Assembly (NCBI GenBank): GCA_035299085.1
Contig: DATGXG010000017.1
Coordinates: 62,001-126,000, forward strand
Direction: 5' to 3'
DNA from: Bacteroidales bacterium
GTDB taxonomy: Bacteria; Bacteroidota; Bacteroidia; Bacteroidales; UBA10428
Length of the DNA: 64,000 nucleotides
This document shows positions 62,203 to 64,000 of the stretch, one piece after another. The notes beneath the pieces are model-generated. The model saw nothing but the letters and a program-made list of their open reading frames with translations, was not told where the DNA came from and ran no database searches. Each line of letters opens with the position of its first letter. Positions within the stretch are counted from its first letter, which is position 1. A program made the translations under genes and the position numbers.

Positions 62203-64000
62203 TCAAATCTTCACCAGAATAATCTTATTATTAAATGTCTGCACGATCTGGGTAAAGGCGCCTTTCAGGTTGTAGTATTCTGCAGGTTGGTATATCGCCT
62301 TCTTAAAAGTATACGAACCATTCACAATAATTTTATCTCCACTGGTTTCTACTTTGTAAGTAATGGCGGTAACCGGAGTGTCTTCATTAATTTCTTTAGG
62401 AACTTCTGCCAGCTTATAACCCTGTGGAATGTCAATAACGGAATGTAGAAGGTTGGTCTCTGCATAAACCATATCTACCGGGTAATTCCTGTAATTCAGT
62501 TTAAGCGGATTTTCACCGGGAACCAGCCCGGGAAAGGGTGTCACCAGCAGTTTGTCGCCAACCGTTTCAACTGAGGTAGCCGCTTTATAGTCAAGAAGGA
62601 AAGGTTTTAAACATTCCTTTTCATTTCGGGCAATGACATGACTTTTCATTACAACTTCTTCATTAAAAAGGTCCTTTTCAAAATCCATATGGTCATCCGT
62701 GTAATCCGAACGGTAGTCAAGGGCTTTATGTCCCGTTGCAGTGATATGAAAATCAGTTGTAGCCGAATCCACAGCCGGAGTCAGAACGATATGAAGTGAA
62801 TCGGTCTCCGATGAAATATTCTGATCGATCAGAGGAATCCACTCGATCTTATCTTTATTTACAATAAGCCCCTTTTCATTGATGCATCTTGCGGGAAGCA
62901 TGCCGAACGGACTAAGCGGTTCGGTGGCATCAAGGAGCACCGGTTTATTATCAATCATAGCCATTGCCACAACATAATTGAGAAACTGCTGGAAGGGAAA
63001 GTCCACCGGCACTTTCCCGTTTCCCCGCGTGCTCAGTATCACAGGATAGGTCTGCACTCCCGCCGCATTTAGCACAGCAATCAGGAAAAGATTAATGGAA
63101 GCGCAATTACCGGTTTTTGTTTTCAGAAAATCCTTTGCGGTTTGACCTGTAAATTTCGAACTGGCACCATCCCAGTTAAAATTAGCCTTAACATAATCGG
63201 TTATTGCCTCTGCTTTCTCCTGTGGTGATTTTGAATCAAGGTTCATAGTTGAAAGGATGTCACCGGCATTACGTGACACTGCTTTCATAAAAAGTCCAAA
63301 ATCAGCATCCTTCAGCAGCTTTTCATTGAGCAGCGGCCAGGTGGTTATATAATCGACATTGGCTCCATTAGGGTGGTGAACGACTGCCAGCTGAAAATCG
63401 ATCTTCATCAGGTAGTCATTTATCGAAGTGATAAAGGATTCATCCCTGAAGGCCGGAATGTTTTTCATCCCGAAGGTGTAATTGTTATCGGCGAATTCCA
63501 TACCGGCATAATTTCGCTTCATGACTGTGGGGGCAACGGTGAAAACATCAAACTTTTTAGCCCCCTGGAAGATATAACAGTATTCATAAAAAGGAATCAT
63601 ACCGACAGTATATTCACTGTAAACAGTGGGAATGCCGCGTTGGAATTCCCAGTCGCGAAGGTTTGTAAAATAGGGAGAGATCACTTTGTATTTGTACTCG
63701 ATAACCGAGCCCTCCTTCACATCGGGCATTTCAAATTTTTTCACCATCCAGTGATCATTCACCTTTTCATCATAAACGGATTTATTGCTAAGTCCTGTTT
63801 TTTGTAAACCGGTGGCGCCAAAATTGAAGGTGTACCCTTCAATGTCAAAAACTTTTTCAAGCTGAGTAGTTTCAATGTAATAGGGAATTTCAACAGTGGC
63901 ATATTTCAGTCCTGCTTTAGAAAATATTTTTATTTTGGTCGTGCGCTCAAAAATGATCTGGAAGCCGTTATCCGAATCATAGAAAAAGGTTTTGCCAAAA
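62203..64000 (-). CDS. DUF3857/transglutaminase-domain protein, 5' end beyond window
   Basis: The open frame continues past the right window edge, so the N-terminus is missing; about 598 residues are visible. The DUF3857 domain (about 1-170 of the visible part, with YATVEIPYYIETTQ and DVKEGSVIEYKYKVISPY) is followed by a transglutaminase-like core with the Cys of TKTGNCASINLFLIAVLNAAGV and then beta-rich DUF2569-type tail strands (IIVNGSYTFKKAIYQPAEYYN). Such proteins are outer-surface or periplasmic in Bacteroidota and usually carry a signal peptide. A GTG at 63762 is internal, not the start. The catalytic His and Asp cannot be placed with confidence. Confidence 0.8.
   Translation of the reverse strand, partial: FGKTFFYDSDNGFQIIFERTTKIKIFSKAGLKYATVEIPYYIETTQLEKVFDIEGYTFNFGATGLQKTGLSNKSVYDEKVNDHWMVKKFEMPDVKEGSVIEYKYKVISPYFTNLRDWEFQRGIPTVYSEYTVGMIPFYEYCYIFQGAKKFDVFTVAPTVMKRNYAGMEFADNNYTFGMKNIPAFRDESFITSINDYLMKIDFQLAVVHHPNGANVDYITTWPLLNEKLLKDADFGLFMKAVSRNAGDILSTMNLDSKSPQEKAEAITDYVKANFNWDGASSKFTGQTAKDFLKTKTGNCASINLFLIAVLNAAGVQTYPVILSTRGNGKVPVDFPFQQFLNYVVAMAMIDNKPVLLDATEPLSPFGMLPARCINEKGLIVNKDKIEWIPLIDQNISSETDSLHIVLTPAVDSATTDFHITATGHKALDYRSDYTDDHMDFEKDLFNEEVVMKSHVIARNEKECLKPFLLDYKAATSVETVGDKLLVTPFPGLVPGENPLKLNYRNYPVDMVYAETNLLHSVIDIPQGYKLAEVPKEINEDTPVTAITYKVETSGDKIIVNGSYTFKKAIYQPAEYYNLKGAFTQIVQTFNNKIILVKI

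Noticed and set aside
63762..64000. Start of the DUF3857 gene at GTG 63762
   Set aside because: The frame stays open and matches DUF3857 upstream to the window edge, so the GTG is internal.

Overview
The window is chromosomal DNA of a Bacteroidota bacterium, most like the Bacteroidales/Marinilabiliales side of the phylum. Support comes from type IX secretion (T9SS) sorting domains of types A and B, a PorP/SprF protein, a type III glutamine synthetase, a SecDF fusion, DUF5686, DUF4783, DUF3109 and DUF2400 family proteins, and repeated perfect matches to the Bacteroidota -7 promoter element TAnnTTTG just upstream of genes. No rRNA, tRNA, CRISPR array, phage or transposase gene was seen. The exact genus cannot be read from the sequence.

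Layout. 1-14256: surface and glycan-degradation region, with a partial fasciclin-domain protein (minus), a 1289-aa lamin-tail T9SS cargo, a 1388-aa T9SS cargo joining a GH44-like domain to a pectate-lyase-like beta-helix, trmN6 (minus), and two tandem GH140-like lipoproteins. 14258-20557: a glucose-dehydrogenase-like MDR enzyme, a DUF2400 protein, lolD, tatA and secDF (export genes). 20947-29090: a PKD-domain T9SS cargo, a DUF3109 Cys-cluster protein, glnN, an OmpA protein with PorE-like architecture, and a small lipoprotein between palindromic repeats. 29109-35505: a minus-strand run glmM, DUF5686 protein, era, Dabb protein, der. 35587-39086: an RluB-type pseudouridine synthase, a small secreted protein, and a histidine kinase/response regulator pair.

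39152-49287: a five-gene minus-strand cluster holding a type-B CTD cargo, PorP/SprF, a PD40/PKD protein, an unrecognised secreted protein, and a propeller sensor fused to a SpoIIE phosphatase. 49396-53527: an NtrY-like histidine kinase with a many-helix N-terminus, downstream of rlmH. 53635-56503: DUF4783 gene, nadC, yihY/brkB and pdxH. 56727-64000: valS, a DUF1573 lipoprotein, an aminotransferase, an MBL-fold hydrolase and a partial DUF3857/transglutaminase protein.

The main theme is the cell envelope: Sec, Tat and Lol export genes, a PorE-like peptidoglycan-binding protein, a PorP/type-B CTD module and four T9SS cargo proteins that include plant or algal polysaccharide-degrading domains. 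The second striking feature is the density of intergenic repeats: nested palindromes, terminal-inverted-repeat elements and short degenerate tandem arrays occupy most of the larger gaps. The most unusual points are a 10-unit array of an ATG-containing octamer that ends in a start codon, two direct repeats one helical turn apart upstream of the small secreted protein beside the kinase/regulator pair, and the SpoIIE phosphatase sensor in the T9SS-like cluster.
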